A model generated the notes under the pieces. It worked only from the letters and a program-made list of their open reading frames with translations. It searched no databases and was not told the origin of the DNA. DNA of 64,000 nucleotides from an uncultured Pseudomonadota bacterium. GTDB taxonomy: Bacteria; Pseudomonadota; Gammaproteobacteria; Burkholderiales; SG8-39. Position numbers and translations under genes: made by a program. Of this stretch, positions 37,270 through 46,165 are shown in pieces (position 1 is the stretch's first letter; each line of letters opens with the position of its first letter). The stretch lies in assembly GCA_903834835.1 (NCBI GenBank), contig CAILKO010000054.1:1-64000 (forward strand), in the 5' to 3' direction.

Positions 37270-37380
37270 ATGAACCATGCAGCGCATATCGCCGGGCTTC
37301 GACACACCCTCAGCCCGGCTTCGCTTCCGATTCGGCTGGGCCTGCGTCTGGCCGGTCCGCTGCTGCGCCCCGCGCGCTAA
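37270..37380 (+). CDS. Possible leucine-rich leader peptide upstream of leuA
   Basis: 36 residues, ATG 37270 to TAA 37380, ending SLPIRLGLRLAGPLLRPAR; 8 of 36 residues are leucine. It starts at the predicted transcription start, without any ribosome binding site. leuA begins 114 bases after its stop. This is what a translation-based leucine attenuator would look like. I could not identify a convincing terminator/antiterminator pair in the following C-rich stretch. A further possible -35 (TTGACT, 37446) precedes leuA itself. Confidence 0.4.
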   Translation: MNHAAHIAGLRHTLSPASLPIRLGLRLAGPLLRPAR

Positions 37381-37494
37381 ACACTACCCCCCATCCCCCC
37401 CAGCTTCACCCCTCCGGCAGCGCGACACCGCCGGGACACGTGCTATTGACTCAGGGTCGCCCGAAGCGGCCATAACGAACACGAGGAGCGGCAG

Positions 37495-39042
37495 ATGAAC
37501 AAGGAACGTCTCATCATATTCGACACCACGATGCGCGACGGCGAGCAGAGTCCCGGTGCATCGATGACCCGTGACGAGAAATTGCGTATTGCGCGGGCGC
37601 TGGAGCGGCTGCGGGTGGATGTGATCGAGGCCGGATTCCCTGCGTCCTCGAACGGCGATTTCGAGGCAGTCAGGCTGGTGGCGGACACCATCAAGGACTC
37701 GATCGTATGCGGGCTCTGCCGTACGAGCGACAAGGACATCCAGCGCTGCGTGGACGCTCTGAAGGGCGCCAATGCGTGGCGCGTGCACACGTTCATATCC
37801 ACCAGCGCGTTGCATATGGAGAAAAAGCTCCGCATGTCGCCGGAGCAGGTGCATGAACAGGCGCGACTCGCGGTGCGTTTTGCGCGCAAGCTGGCACCGG
37901 ACGTGGAGTTCTCGCCGGAAGATGCAAGCCGCTCGGACTTCGACTTCCTCTGTCGCATCCTGGAGACCGTGATTGCAGAGGGTGCGACCACGATCAACAT
38001 TCCGGATACGGTGGGTTACGCGGTTCCAGAGCAGTTCGGCGACTTCATCCGCCGCCTGCGCCAGGCGATTCCGAACTCCGACAAGGCGGTCTGGTCGGTG
38101 CACTGTCACAACGACCTCGGCATGGCGGTGGCAAATTCACTTGCCGCGGTAACAATCGGCGGCGTGCGCCAGATCGAGTGCACGATCAACGGGCTCGGAG
38201 AACGTGCAGGCAACACGGCGCTCGAGGAAGTGGTGATGGCGGTGAAGACGCGCAGCGACGCGATCCATTTCGAGACCCGCATCGATACGCGCCATATCGT
38301 GCCGACCTCGCGCCTCGTATCGCAGATCACCGGCTTCGTGGTGCAGCCCAACAAGGCAGTCGTCGGTGCGAATGCGTTTGCGCATGCCTCGGGCATTCAC
38401 CAGGATGGCGTGCTGAAGGCGCGCCAGACCTACGAGATCATGACTGCGGAGGACGTGGGCTGGACGACCAACAAGATCGTGCTGGGCAAGCTCTCGGGTC
38501 GCAATGCCTTCAAGCAGAGGATGAAGGAGCTGGGCATCGAACTCGATTCCGAGGACGCGTACAACAAGGCTTTCCAGCGTTTCAAGGATCTTGCCGACAA
38601 GAAGGCCGACATCTTCGACGAGGATCTTCAGGCGCTGGTCGCCCAGGAAGCAGGCCGAACCACGGATGAACACTGGAAGCTCGTCCATCTGAATCAGGCG
38701 AGCGGCATGGGCGAGCGGCCGCATGCCAGTCTGGTGCTGGCGGACGCGGCGCGCGAGTACCCTTCCGAATCCCAGGGGGACGGCCCGGTGGATGCGGTGT
38801 TCAAGGCGATCGAACAGGTGGCGAAGAGCGGTGCCGAACTTCAGCTTTATTCCGTGAACGCGGTGACCCAGGGTACGGAATCACAGGGCGAAGTCACGGT
38901 ACGACTGTCCAGGGCCGGGCGCATCGTCAACGGCGTGGGCGCCGATACGGACATCATCGTCGCCTCGGCCAAGGCCTACATCGCGGCCTTGAACCGTCTT
39001 GAGACTGGCGCCGAAAGAGTGAACCCGCAACACACGGGCTGA
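37495..39042 (+). CDS. leuA: 2-isopropylmalate synthase
   Basis: 515 residues with a strong AGGAG site. [44 protein letters not shown] is the metal-binding, acetyl-CoA-condensing start; [19 protein letters not shown] supplies His ligands; the C-terminal regulatory domain ([23 protein letters not shown]...[21 protein letters not shown]) binds leucine for feedback inhibition. First committed step of leucine synthesis. Confidence 0.95.
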   Translation: MNKERLIIFDTTMRDGEQSPGASMTRDEKLRIARALERLRVDVIEAGFPASSNGDFEAVRLVADTIKDSIVCGLCRTSDKDIQRCVDALKGANAWRVHTFISTSALHMEKKLRMSPEQVHEQARLAVRFARKLAPDVEFSPEDASRSDFDFLCRILETVIAEGATTINIPDTVGYAVPEQFGDFIRRLRQAIPNSDKAVWSVHCHNDLGMAVANSLAAVTIGGVRQIECTINGLGERAGNTALEEVVMAVKTRSDAIHFETRIDTRHIVPTSRLVSQITGFVVQPNKAVVGANAFAHASGIHQDGVLKARQTYEIMTAEDVGWTTNKIVLGKLSGRNAFKQRMKELGIELDSEDAYNKAFQRFKDLADKKADIFDEDLQALVAQEAGRTTDEHWKLVHLNQASGMGERPHASLVLADAAREYPSESQGDGPVDAVFKAIEQVAKSGAELQLYSVNAVTQGTESQGEVTVRLSRAGRIVNGVGADTDIIVASAKAYIAALNRLETGAERVNPQHTG

Positions 39043-39054
39043 GCTCCGGGTCGT

Positions 39055-39486
39055 TCAGGCGGGGGCAGCCGGGGTGACCCGTGCCGCCGCCCGCGAGGCG
39101 CGGATGTAAGCGATCGCGGCGGCAAGATACAGAACCGCGAGCGCGATTTCGGAGATGGCGAGCACGTAGGAGACGCCATCGTCCGTCCAGCTGCGCGCCA
39201 GCCCTTCCAGCAGATAGGCGAGTATCAGCAGGCAGGACCACTGGTAGGTATGGCGCCGCCCCGCGAGCACGCCGCCGAGCGGCAGCGCGAGCGGCAACGA
39301 CTTCAGTGCCAGCATCGATCCGCCCGGGCGCAGCGGCGCGAGCCAGATCTCCCAGGCAAGCGTAAGCGCGATCAGCATGAGCAAAAGGGCTGATGCTGCA
39401 TGGCGGGAACCGTTCAGGGTCAGGTGGCGTTTCGTATTCCGGGCGGCGATGGTTGCGGGCAGGCTGTGTATTATGCGGCAGCCCAC
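39055..39486 (-). CDS. DUF2069 membrane protein
   Basis: 143 residues at most; the start is uncertain. Four hydrophobic segments: HAASALLLMLIALTLAWEIWLAPL, LKSLPLALPLGGVLAG, TYQWSCLLILAYLLEGLARSW, YVLAISEIALAVLYLAAAIAYI. The LPLALPLxGxLxGRRxTYQWxSxLxLxYxxEG pattern is that of the DUF2069 family. Function unknown. Divergent from the YihY gene and convergent with leuA (12-base gap). Confidence 0.8.
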   Translation of the reverse strand: MGCRIIHSLPATIAARNTKRHLTLNGSRHAASALLLMLIALTLAWEIWLAPLRPGGSMLALKSLPLALPLGGVLAGRRHTYQWSCLLILAYLLEGLARSWTDDGVSYVLAISEIALAVLYLAAAIAYIRASRAAARVTPAAPA

Positions 39487-39506
39487 TTTTCAGCTGGTGA
39501 TCAGGA

Positions 39507-40712
39507 ATGAATAAACACCCCCGCCCGGGAGGTGAGCCGGGACGGTTCGGCGTCGGGCAACTGGTGTCCTGGCAGCGGCTGGTCGCCTGGCGCATACGCG
39601 AGGATCGCTGCACGCAGGTGGCGGGCAGTCTTACCTATACGACGCTGCTTGCGCTGGTGCCGCTCGTGGCGGTCGCGCTCGCCATCGCGACCGCCTTTCC
39701 CTGGTTCAAGACGCTCACGTTGAGGCTGGACGATTTTCTGCTCGCCAATCTGCTCCCTGAAACAGTCGGGCGCACAGTGCTGCGCTATGTCGACCAGTTC
39801 ACCCAGCGCGCGGGGCGCCTGACGGTGATCGGCCTTACGCTGCTCGCGCTCACTGCCGGCATGCTGATGGTTACGATCGAGCGCGAGTTCAACCAGATTT
39901 TCGGCGTGCGCAGGGGAAGGCGCCTGCCCCGGCGCATTCTCCTATACGGCGCGGTCATTGCGCTCGGTCCGGTGCTCATGGGGCTGTCGATCTCGATGAC
40001 CTCCTATCTGGTTACGGAGTCGCTCGGCTATACGCGCGGTATGCCCTATGTGGGCGACACGCTGCTGCGCGCCGGGCCCGTCCTGATCACGGTGCTTGCG
40101 CTCTCCCTGCTCTATTACCTCGTGCCCTGCCGCCGCATCGCAATGCGTCACGCGTTTGCGGGCGGGTTTGCGGCCGGGTTGCTGTTCGAGTTGATGAAGC
40201 GCGGGTTCGCGCTCTATGTCACGACATTTCCGACCTATTCGGTGGTCTACGGCGCCTTCGCAGCGGTGCCGGTGTTTCTGCTCTGGCTCTACCTGTCATG
40301 GCTCGTGGTAATCACGGGATGCAGCCTGACGGCGCTGTTCTCGGGCTTTCACGAGCGCCGCCCAGAGCATGCGCTCCCCGGCATGGAGCTATTGGACGCG
40401 CGCGCGGTGCTCGAGGTGCTCGTGGGCGCCTCAGGCGGACAATCGGATCTGACCCTCTGGGAGATCGCTGCGCGCGCCGGGCCTGCGCCCGAGACCTGCG
40501 ATCGGCTGCTCGCCAGGATGGAAGCCGAGAACTGGGTGGAGGAGCGCGGAGAGGATTGCTGGCGCCTGGTGCGCCGGCCGGAGTCGATCTCCGTGGCCGA
40601 CCTCGTCCGGCTGTTCCATCTCGACCCGCGCGCGGGCACGCTGCTGGCCGAACGCTGGCCGGAGTTTGGTATCGCGCGCGCCGGCGATACCGGCAGGCCT
40701 GCGGTATCCTAG
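39507..40712 (+). CDS. YihY/UPF0761-family membrane protein
   Basis: 401 residues. Starts near RIREDRCTQVAGSLTYTTLLALVPLVAVALAIATAFPWF and has six transmembrane segments to about residue 275 (IEREFNQIFGVRRGRRLPRRILLYGAVIALGPVLMGLSI; FELMKRGFALYVTTFPTYSVVYGAFAAVPVFLLWLYLSWLVVITG). The C-terminal ~120 residues form a winged-helix-like cytoplasmic domain (LTLWEIAARAGPAPETCDRLLARMEAENWVEERG). Older annotation as ribonuclease BN is not correct for this family. Role unknown. Confidence 0.88.
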   Translation: MNKHPRPGGEPGRFGVGQLVSWQRLVAWRIREDRCTQVAGSLTYTTLLALVPLVAVALAIATAFPWFKTLTLRLDDFLLANLLPETVGRTVLRYVDQFTQRAGRLTVIGLTLLALTAGMLMVTIEREFNQIFGVRRGRRLPRRILLYGAVIALGPVLMGLSISMTSYLVTESLGYTRGMPYVGDTLLRAGPVLITVLALSLLYYLVPCRRIAMRHAFAGGFAAGLLFELMKRGFALYVTTFPTYSVVYGAFAAVPVFLLWLYLSWLVVITGCSLTALFSGFHERRPEHALPGMELLDARAVLEVLVGASGGQSDLTLWEIAARAGPAPETCDRLLARMEAENWVEERGEDCWRLVRRPESISVADLVRLFHLDPRAGTLLAERWPEFGIARAGDTGRPAVS

Positions 40713-40754
40713 CGCCCCCGCTGCCGGCCGGCGCGGATATACAGTCGAGGAACC

Positions 40755-41477
40755 ATGGACCTGATTTCGAAACTTGCCATTCCGAGACGCGAGCGTCTCA
40801 TTCTCGCGCTGGACGTGCAGACCACGGCTGAGGCGCGCGAACTCGTCGAGCGTCTCGGAGACTCGGTGCGCTTCTACAAGATCGGCCTGGAGCTTTTCAT
40901 GGCGGGCGGTTACTTCGAGCTGATCGACTGGCTGGTGGCGCGCGGCAACAAGGTATTCGTGGATCTGAAGTTCTTCGACATCCCCGAGACGGTCCGCTCC
41001 GCGGTTCGCAATCTCCAGGGGCGCGGCATCAGCTTCGCGACTGTGCACGGCAATCAGTCGATCATGGAGGCGGCAGGCAAGGACAAAGGGGATGTGAAGA
41101 TTCTCGGGGTTACGGTGCTCACGGCGCTCGACCGGGGGGACCTCGACGACATGGGTTTTTCCTGCAACGTGGAAGATCTCGTCCTGTCGCGTGCGCGTCG
41201 CGCGATCGAGGCAGGTTGCGACGGGGTGATCTCCTCGGGGCTGGAGGCACCGCGTCTGAAGGCGCAGTTCGGCGGCCGGCTGCTCGTGGTGACGCCGGGC
41301 ATCCGTCCCGTCGAAAACAAGCCGGCGGACGACCAGAAGCGAACCGTCGACGTGGCGCAGGCGTTCAGGAACGGGGCAGACTACATCGTCGTCGGGCGTC
41401 CGGTGCGTCAGGCGCCGGATCCGAAGGCCGCTGCCGAGGCGATACAGGCCACGATCGCGGAGATCTTTACGGATTAG
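40755..41477 (+). CDS. pyrF: Orotidine 5'-phosphate decarboxylase
   Basis: 240 residues. ERLILALDVQTTAEARELVERL and the catalytic KVFVDLKFFDIPETV (D-K-x-x-D) are clear; LLVVTPGIRPVENKPADDQKRTVDVAQAF and YIVVGRPVRQAPDP complete the TIM barrel. Last step of UMP synthesis. It converges with the MoxR gene; palindrome copy 3 lies in the 120-base gap. Confidence 0.95.
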   Translation: MDLISKLAIPRRERLILALDVQTTAEARELVERLGDSVRFYKIGLELFMAGGYFELIDWLVARGNKVFVDLKFFDIPETVRSAVRNLQGRGISFATVHGNQSIMEAAGKDKGDVKILGVTVLTALDRGDLDDMGFSCNVEDLVLSRARRAIEAGCDGVISSGLEAPRLKAQFGGRLLVVTPGIRPVENKPADDQKRTVDVAQAFRNGADYIVVGRPVRQAPDPKAAAEAIQATIAEIFTD

Positions 41478-41511
41478 GGCAGCAAACGGATCTTCCCGGG
41501 AACTTTCAATT

Positions 41512-41537
41512 AAATAGTAACGTATTCGTTACTATTA
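41512..41537. repeat. Dispersed palindrome, copy 3
   Basis: Core GTAACGTATTCGTTAC (41517-41532), one centre base off the perfect dyad, with arms AAATA and TATTA. It lies 34 bases after the pyrF stop and 60 before the MoxR-gene end, in a convergent gap. A separate GC-rich hairpin follows at 41543. Confidence 0.9.
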
Positions 41538-41542
41538 TTCGT

Positions 41543-41560
41543 ATCCGGGCGTTCCCGGAT
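41543..41560. repeat. GC-rich hairpin next to palindrome copy 3
   Basis: ATCCGGG and CCCGGAT pair around CGTT (7 bp). There is no T tract on either side, so it is only a weak terminator candidate for the convergent pair. Confidence 0.5.
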
Positions 41561-41597
41561 CGCCCCCTTCGGAGCGCAAGGCCGAGTTGATGCCGAT

Positions 41598-42560
41598 TCA
41601 GGGAATCGGGACGGCAGCGAGCAGGTCGGCGCCCGTGTCACGCGTACGCGATGCGCCCTGCGCGGAGCGCAGTCGATGGGACGCAACGCCGGGCAGAACC
41701 GCCTGCAGGTCCTCCGGCAATACCTTGTCCCGGCCCTCGATCAGCGCCCAGGCACGCGCGCACTGAACCAGGGCCAGCGCCGCTCGCGGCGACAGGCCGG
41801 CCGCATAGTCGGCAGATCGGCGCGTGTGCTCCACGATGGCCTGTACGTAATCGAGCAGTGCTGGAGCGGCGTGCACGCGGGATACTGCAGCCTGGAGCGC
41901 GAGGAGTTGCTCAGGCGTAATGCTCGCACCGAGCCTGCGCAACAGGTCGCGCCGGTCTGTGCCGGCGAGCAGCGCGCGTTCCGCGGCGCGGTCGGGGTAG
42001 CCGAGTTCGATCCGCATCATGAACCGGTCCAATTGCGATTCCGGGAGGGGAAAGGTGCCAACCTGTTCGGTCGGGTTCTGGGTGGCGATGACGAAGAAGG
42101 GCTCAGGCAAGGGGCGGGTCTCGCCTTCTGTCGTGACCTGATGCTCTTCCATGGCTTCAAGCAGCGCGGATTGGGTTTTTGGTGTGGCGCGGTTCACTTC
42201 GTCGGCAAGCACGACATTGGAGAACACCGGCCCGGGGTGAAACTTGAATGCGCCGGTATCACGTTCATAGATCGACACGCCGATGATGTCGGCCGGCAGC
42301 ATGTCGCTGGTGAACTGGATGCGCTGAAAGGCGAGGCCGAGGCTGCGTGCGAGCACGTGCGCGAGCGTGGTCTTGCCTACGCCCGGGAGATCCTCGATCA
42401 GCAGGTGCCCGCGCGCAAGCAGGCAGGCGAGCGCGAGGCGGACCTGATGTTCCTTGCCGAGAATGATCTGTCCGGCAGCGGAAATCACGCGCTTGATGAG
42501 GTCTGCCGGGTGGGCCGTCGCGAGATTCTCGCCGCCGGCAGGTTCAGGTTTTACGAGCAT
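41598..42560 (-). CDS. MoxR-family AAA+ ATPase
   Basis: 320 residues. Walker A: EDLPGVGKTTLAHVLARSLG; Walker B: VLADEVNRATPKTQSALLEAMEEHQVT; sensor I region FFVIATQNPTEQVGTFPLPESQLDRFMMRI. MoxR ATPases usually act with VWA and DUF58 proteins in protein-complex maturation. The partner genes are expected downstream of a MoxR gene on the same strand, but here the convergent pyrF follows, so the gene stands alone in this window. Confidence 0.9.
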   Translation of the reverse strand: MLVKPEPAGGENLATAHPADLIKRVISAAGQIILGKEHQVRLALACLLARGHLLIEDLPGVGKTTLAHVLARSLGLAFQRIQFTSDMLPADIIGVSIYERDTGAFKFHPGPVFSNVVLADEVNRATPKTQSALLEAMEEHQVTTEGETRPLPEPFFVIATQNPTEQVGTFPLPESQLDRFMMRIELGYPDRAAERALLAGTDRRDLLRRLGASITPEQLLALQAAVSRVHAAPALLDYVQAIVEHTRRSADYAAGLSPRAALALVQCARAWALIEGRDKVLPEDLQAVLPGVASHRLRSAQGASRTRDTGADLLAAVPIP

Positions 42561-42694
42561 GGTTTCATTCTACCCTCGGGTTCCGCGGTCGCGGCCGTGT
42601 GCGATGCGGGTGATCGGGTGCAAGCGGCCATCGTCTAAACTTCGGGCGCCATCAGGGCGAAACAGCGCGCACGGCGCTTCTATTCCGATCCGAC

Positions 42695-43621
42695 ATGCCC
42701 ACTGCGTTCATTACTCATCCCGACTGTCTGAAGCACGACATGGGGGCGCATCATCCCGAGAGTCCCGCGCGCTTGTACGAGATCGAGGACAGGTTGATCG
42801 CGACCGGTCTGGAATCGGTGCTTGTCCGCCATGAGGCACCGCTCGCGAGCGATGCGCAGCTGCTGCGCGTGCACCCGGCCGACTACATCGCGCGGATACG
42901 CGACGCCGCACCCGCATCGGGGACAGTGCACCTCGATCCGGATACGGCGATGAATCCCTACACGCTCGGGGCAGCGCTGCGAGCGGCAGGCGCGGGGGTG
43001 CTCGGCGTGGAGCTGGTGATGGCGGACGAGGCGCCGAACGCCTTCTGCGCGGTGCGGCCGCCGGGCCACCACGCATGTCGCGCCGCTGCGATGGGATTCT
43101 GCATCTTCAACAACGTGGCGGTTGCCGCCATGCACGCGATCGAGGCGTTCGGCGTGAAGCGTGTCGCGATCGTCGATTTCGATGTGCACCACGGCAACGG
43201 CACGGAAGACATCTTTGCCGGCGATCCGAGGGTGCTGATGGTGTCCACCTTCCAGCATCCGTTCTACCCCTACAGCGGCGACCGGCCCGCTGCGGACAAC
43301 ATGCTCAATGTGCCTCTGGCTTCGGGCGCGGGGTCACGCCAGTTCCGCGAAGCGGTCGAGTCGCGCTGGCTGCCGGCGCTCGATCGTTTCCGGCCTCAGC
43401 TCATCGTGTGCTCCGCGGGCTTCGATGCGCATATCGAGGACGACATGGCGATGCTGCGGCTGGTCGACGAGGACTACGCATGGGTGACGCGCGAGCTCAG
43501 GCAGACCGCCGAGCGCCACTGCCGTGGCCGCATCGTGTCGATGCTCGAAGGCGGCTATGCGCTTTCCGCGCTCGGGCGCAGCGTCGCGCGCCATCTGCGC
43601 GTGCTGGCGGGGGTGGAGTGA
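42695..43621 (+). CDS. Histone deacetylase-like amidohydrolase
   Basis: 308 residues. HDAC landmarks: HHPESPARLYEIEDRL, AVRPPGHHACRAAAMGFCIFNNVAVAAMHAI with the catalytic His pair, RVAIVDFDVHHGNGTEDIF with zinc-binding Asp and His, and LIVCSAGFDAHIEDDMAMLRLVDEDYAWVTREL. Bacterial members deacetylate polyamines or proteins; the substrate cannot be told. Encoded 48 bases before the GH43 lipoprotein. Confidence 0.9.
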   Translation: MPTAFITHPDCLKHDMGAHHPESPARLYEIEDRLIATGLESVLVRHEAPLASDAQLLRVHPADYIARIRDAAPASGTVHLDPDTAMNPYTLGAALRAAGAGVLGVELVMADEAPNAFCAVRPPGHHACRAAAMGFCIFNNVAVAAMHAIEAFGVKRVAIVDFDVHHGNGTEDIFAGDPRVLMVSTFQHPFYPYSGDRPAADNMLNVPLASGAGSRQFREAVESRWLPALDRFRPQLIVCSAGFDAHIEDDMAMLRLVDEDYAWVTRELRQTAERHCRGRIVSMLEGGYALSALGRSVARHLRVLAGVE

Positions 43622-43668
43622 CCGGAGGACTGCAATGCGCATCAGCGCGGTCGCCCGGCCGGGCGGGA

Positions 43669-44697
43669 ATGCGGTGGCTGGCGGCGCTGGCGCTCGTCCT
43701 GCTTGGCGCCTGCGCCCAGCTGCCCCGACCGGGAGAGGCGCTTCCGTACCCCGCAAAGCCGGCGATGGACAGCGATTTCCCGGACCCGGCGGTGCTGCGC
43801 GCCGCGGACGGCTGGATCTATGCCTATGCGACCCAGACTACGCGCGAGGACCGCCTGATCAACATCCAGGTCGCGCGCAGTCGCGATCTTGCCGGCTGGG
43901 AGCATCTGGGCGAGGCCCTGCCCGAAAAGCCCGTCTGGGCCGCGCGCACGCAGAATTTCTGGGCGCCCGATGTGGTCTACGATGCCGAGGCAGGGCGTTA
44001 CGTAATGTACTACTCCGCCGAGCACGATGGTTCGCGCGAGTTCTGCCTGGCGGTCGCTACGGCCGCATCGGCGCGCGGTCCCTACGTCGACACCGGGGAG
44101 CCGCTACTCTGCGGAGCAGGATTCGAACATATCGACCCGATGGCATTCGACGATCCGCGCAGCGGCCGCAGGCTGCTGTACTGGGGCTCGGGATTCGGAC
44201 CGATCCGGGTGCGTGAACTGGCGCGCGACCGCCTGCGCTTCGAACAGGGCAGCGTTGCGCAGAACCTCCTGCTCCCCGGTCTGGAGCGGGACTACAGCAG
44301 GCTCGTGGAAGGCGCGTGGGTGACGTTCAGGCATGGCTACTACTACCTCTATTACTCGGGCGACAACTGCTGCAGCGGCACGCCGCGCTATGCGGTGATG
44401 GTGGCGCGCGCGCGCAGTCCTTACGGCCCGTTTGTACGTCTGGGCGAGGCGGATGGAAGCGGCAGAAGCGTGATTCTCGAAGCTGACGGGACCTGGCTCG
44501 CGCCGGGGCACAACAGCATCCACACCGATGCCGCGGGCCGCGACTGGATGCTGTACCACGCGATCGATCCGCGGCAGCCGATGCTCGTCGACCAGGTGCA
44601 CGGCCGGATCGCGCGGCGTGTACTGCTCGTCGAACCGCTGGAATACGTAGACGGGTGGCCGCGCATCGCGCGCGCTGCCGGGGCAGAGCGGCGGTGA
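43669..44697 (+). CDS. GH43-family glycosidase lipoprotein
   Basis: 342 residues from ATG 43669. Lipoprotein signal RWLAALALVLLGACAQ (lipobox LGAC). Five-bladed propeller features: SDFPDPAVLRAADGWIYAYAT (catalytic base Asp), NFWAPDVVYDAEAGRYVMYYSA (pKa-modulating Asp), and VEGAWVTFRHGYYYLYYSGD (acid Glu). GH43 enzymes cut arabinose- or xylose-containing glycans. Its stop overlaps the next methyltransferase start (GTGA). It probably acts at the outer membrane, perhaps on the glycan made by this cluster. Confidence 0.85.
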   Translation: MRWLAALALVLLGACAQLPRPGEALPYPAKPAMDSDFPDPAVLRAADGWIYAYATQTTREDRLINIQVARSRDLAGWEHLGEALPEKPVWAARTQNFWAPDVVYDAEAGRYVMYYSAEHDGSREFCLAVATAASARGPYVDTGEPLLCGAGFEHIDPMAFDDPRSGRRLLYWGSGFGPIRVRELARDRLRFEQGSVAQNLLLPGLERDYSRLVEGAWVTFRHGYYYLYYSGDNCCSGTPRYAVMVARARSPYGPFVRLGEADGSGRSVILEADGTWLAPGHNSIHTDAAGRDWMLYHAIDPRQPMLVDQVHGRIARRVLLVEPLEYVDGWPRIARAAGAERR

Positions 44698-45479
44698 TCG
44701 CAAGGACGGCCTACGGGTTGGCCGAACGTCTGCCGGCTCCCGTCCGGCGGGCGCTGAGAGCGGGTGCGGGCTGGCTCATTTCTCTCCCGTACCGGGGACG
44801 TGGCCGCTGGTGCCCGGTGTGCGGACGTGAATCCCGCTGTTTCGCGCCGTTCGGAAAGGTGAGGCGCCCGGAGGCGCGATGTGTTCACTGCGGAGCGCTC
44901 GAGCGCCACAGATTGATCTGGCTCTATTTCAAACATGCGACCGACCTGTTCGATGGTCGGCCGAAGACCATGCTTCATATCGCTCCCGAACCCTGTCTCG
45001 GTGCGCGCATCCGCGAGCGCGTCGGTGCAGGATATCTGAGCGCAGACCTCCGCAATCCCGGGGCGATGGTGAACTTCGACATCCAGTCCATTCCGTATCC
45101 GGACGCCTCCTTCGATGTGATCTATTGCAGCCACGTGCTGGAGCACGTTGCGGATGACCGTCGAGCGATGCGGGAGTTGCGTCGTGTGCTCAGGCCCGAC
45201 GGCTGGGCCATCTTGCTGGTGCCCGTCATGCCGGGGGCGAGCTTCGAAGACGCCTCGATCGTCGATCCGCGCGATCGCCTGCGCGAATACGGTGACGAGA
45301 CCCATGTGCGCCGTTACGGCAGGGACTACGAGGAGCGGCTGCGCGAGGAGGGATTCCATGTGCGCCGATCCTCCGCGTCGGACGTGGCCGGCGAAGCGGA
45401 ACGGCGACGGATGGGACTCACGGCGGCGGCGGGCGACATCTATTTCTGTACCCGGGTGCCGCCTGCCACGCTCCGCTAG
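44694..45479 (+). CDS. SAM-dependent methyltransferase with N-terminal Cys4 zinc motif
   Basis: 261 residues from GTG 44694. RWCPVCGRESRCFAPFG...RCVHCGALERHRLIWLYF forms a four-cysteine zinc-ribbon motif. It is followed by a class I core: LHIAPEPCLGARIRERV, GAGYLSADLRNPGAMVNFDIQSIPYPDASFDVIYCSHVLEHVADDRRAMRELRRVLRPDGWAILLVPV. Typical of sugar or lipid-linked glycan methyltransferases. It overlaps the GH43 gene and converges with the next methyltransferase by four bases. Confidence 0.8.
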   Translation: MIARTAYGLAERLPAPVRRALRAGAGWLISLPYRGRGRWCPVCGRESRCFAPFGKVRRPEARCVHCGALERHRLIWLYFKHATDLFDGRPKTMLHIAPEPCLGARIRERVGAGYLSADLRNPGAMVNFDIQSIPYPDASFDVIYCSHVLEHVADDRRAMRELRRVLRPDGWAILLVPVMPGASFEDASIVDPRDRLREYGDETHVRRYGRDYEERLREEGFHVRRSSASDVAGEAERRRMGLTAAAGDIYFCTRVPPATLR

Positions 45480-46165
45480 GCGGCTTCCGGCTTGCGCATC
45501 TTGGCCGACAGGATGCCGTAGCGCTTGCGCGCATCCCTGTGGTCGTACGGAACCGCTGCGTGGATGCTGTCGTACAGGCCTGTCGGCACACGCTCGTAGT
45601 GGCGAATGTCGAGGTGCGTCAGATCATGGAATGCATCCATGATGTCCCAGGAGAAACTCATCGGTTCGGCAACCGTGGCATCGTGATTCAGTTCCGTCAG
45701 CAACAGGAGCAGCCCGCCGGGCGCGAGTACCCGCTTCACCTCGGAAATGGCATTGTCCAGGTGATCCACGTGATCGATCGAGTTGAAGCTGCATACGACA
45801 TCGAAGCAGCCGTCAGGGAACGGCAGCGCTTCGGACGATGCCGCGACATAGCCCATGGCATGCGCCGCTGTACCGAGAGTACGGTAGTCGTACGCGAGCG
45901 GATCGAGGCCGATGCGTATCCCCGCGCTTGAGGCCCATTCAAGGCTTCCGCGCGGGCCGCACCCGACGTCAAGTATGTATTTGCCCGCGTAGTCGGCGGT
46001 CCCGAGACCGAAGTGTTCGGTATAGAAATAGGCGTAGTGCCGGTTTGCAAGGGTCCGCTCCCGGCGCAGCGTCTTGCGCCAGTAGCGGAGTTCCGCGGAC
46101 TTCTTCGAGACCAGCCCGATGCGGGTCAGGGCGAGTTCCAGGATTCCTTTCAGACTGCGCATCAT
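45476..46165 (-). CDS. SAM-dependent methyltransferase
   Basis: 229 residues from ATG 46165; the frame is open far upstream. YAGKYILDVGCGPRGSLEWASSAGIRIGLDPLAYDY is motif I-II and FPDGCFDVVCSFNSIDHVDHLDNAISEVKRVLAPGGLLLLLTELNHD motif IV-V. The N-terminal basic segment (SAELRYWRKTLRRERTLANRHY) is like that of other polysaccharide-locus methyltransferases. It overlaps the end of the flippase gene by four bases, so they share an operon. Confidence 0.8.
   Translation of the reverse strand: MMRSLKGILELALTRIGLVSKKSAELRYWRKTLRRERTLANRHYAYFYTEHFGLGTADYAGKYILDVGCGPRGSLEWASSAGIRIGLDPLAYDYRTLGTAAHAMGYVAASSEALPFPDGCFDVVCSFNSIDHVDHLDNAISEVKRVLAPGGLLLLLTELNHDATVAEPMSFSWDIMDAFHDLTHLDIRHYERVPTGLYDSIHAAVPYDHRDARKRYGILSAKMRKPEAA

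Noticed and set aside
41543..41560. Hairpin as a rho-independent terminator for pyrF or the MoxR gene
   Set aside because: Seven-bp stem without a T tract in either direction; kept only as a structural note.
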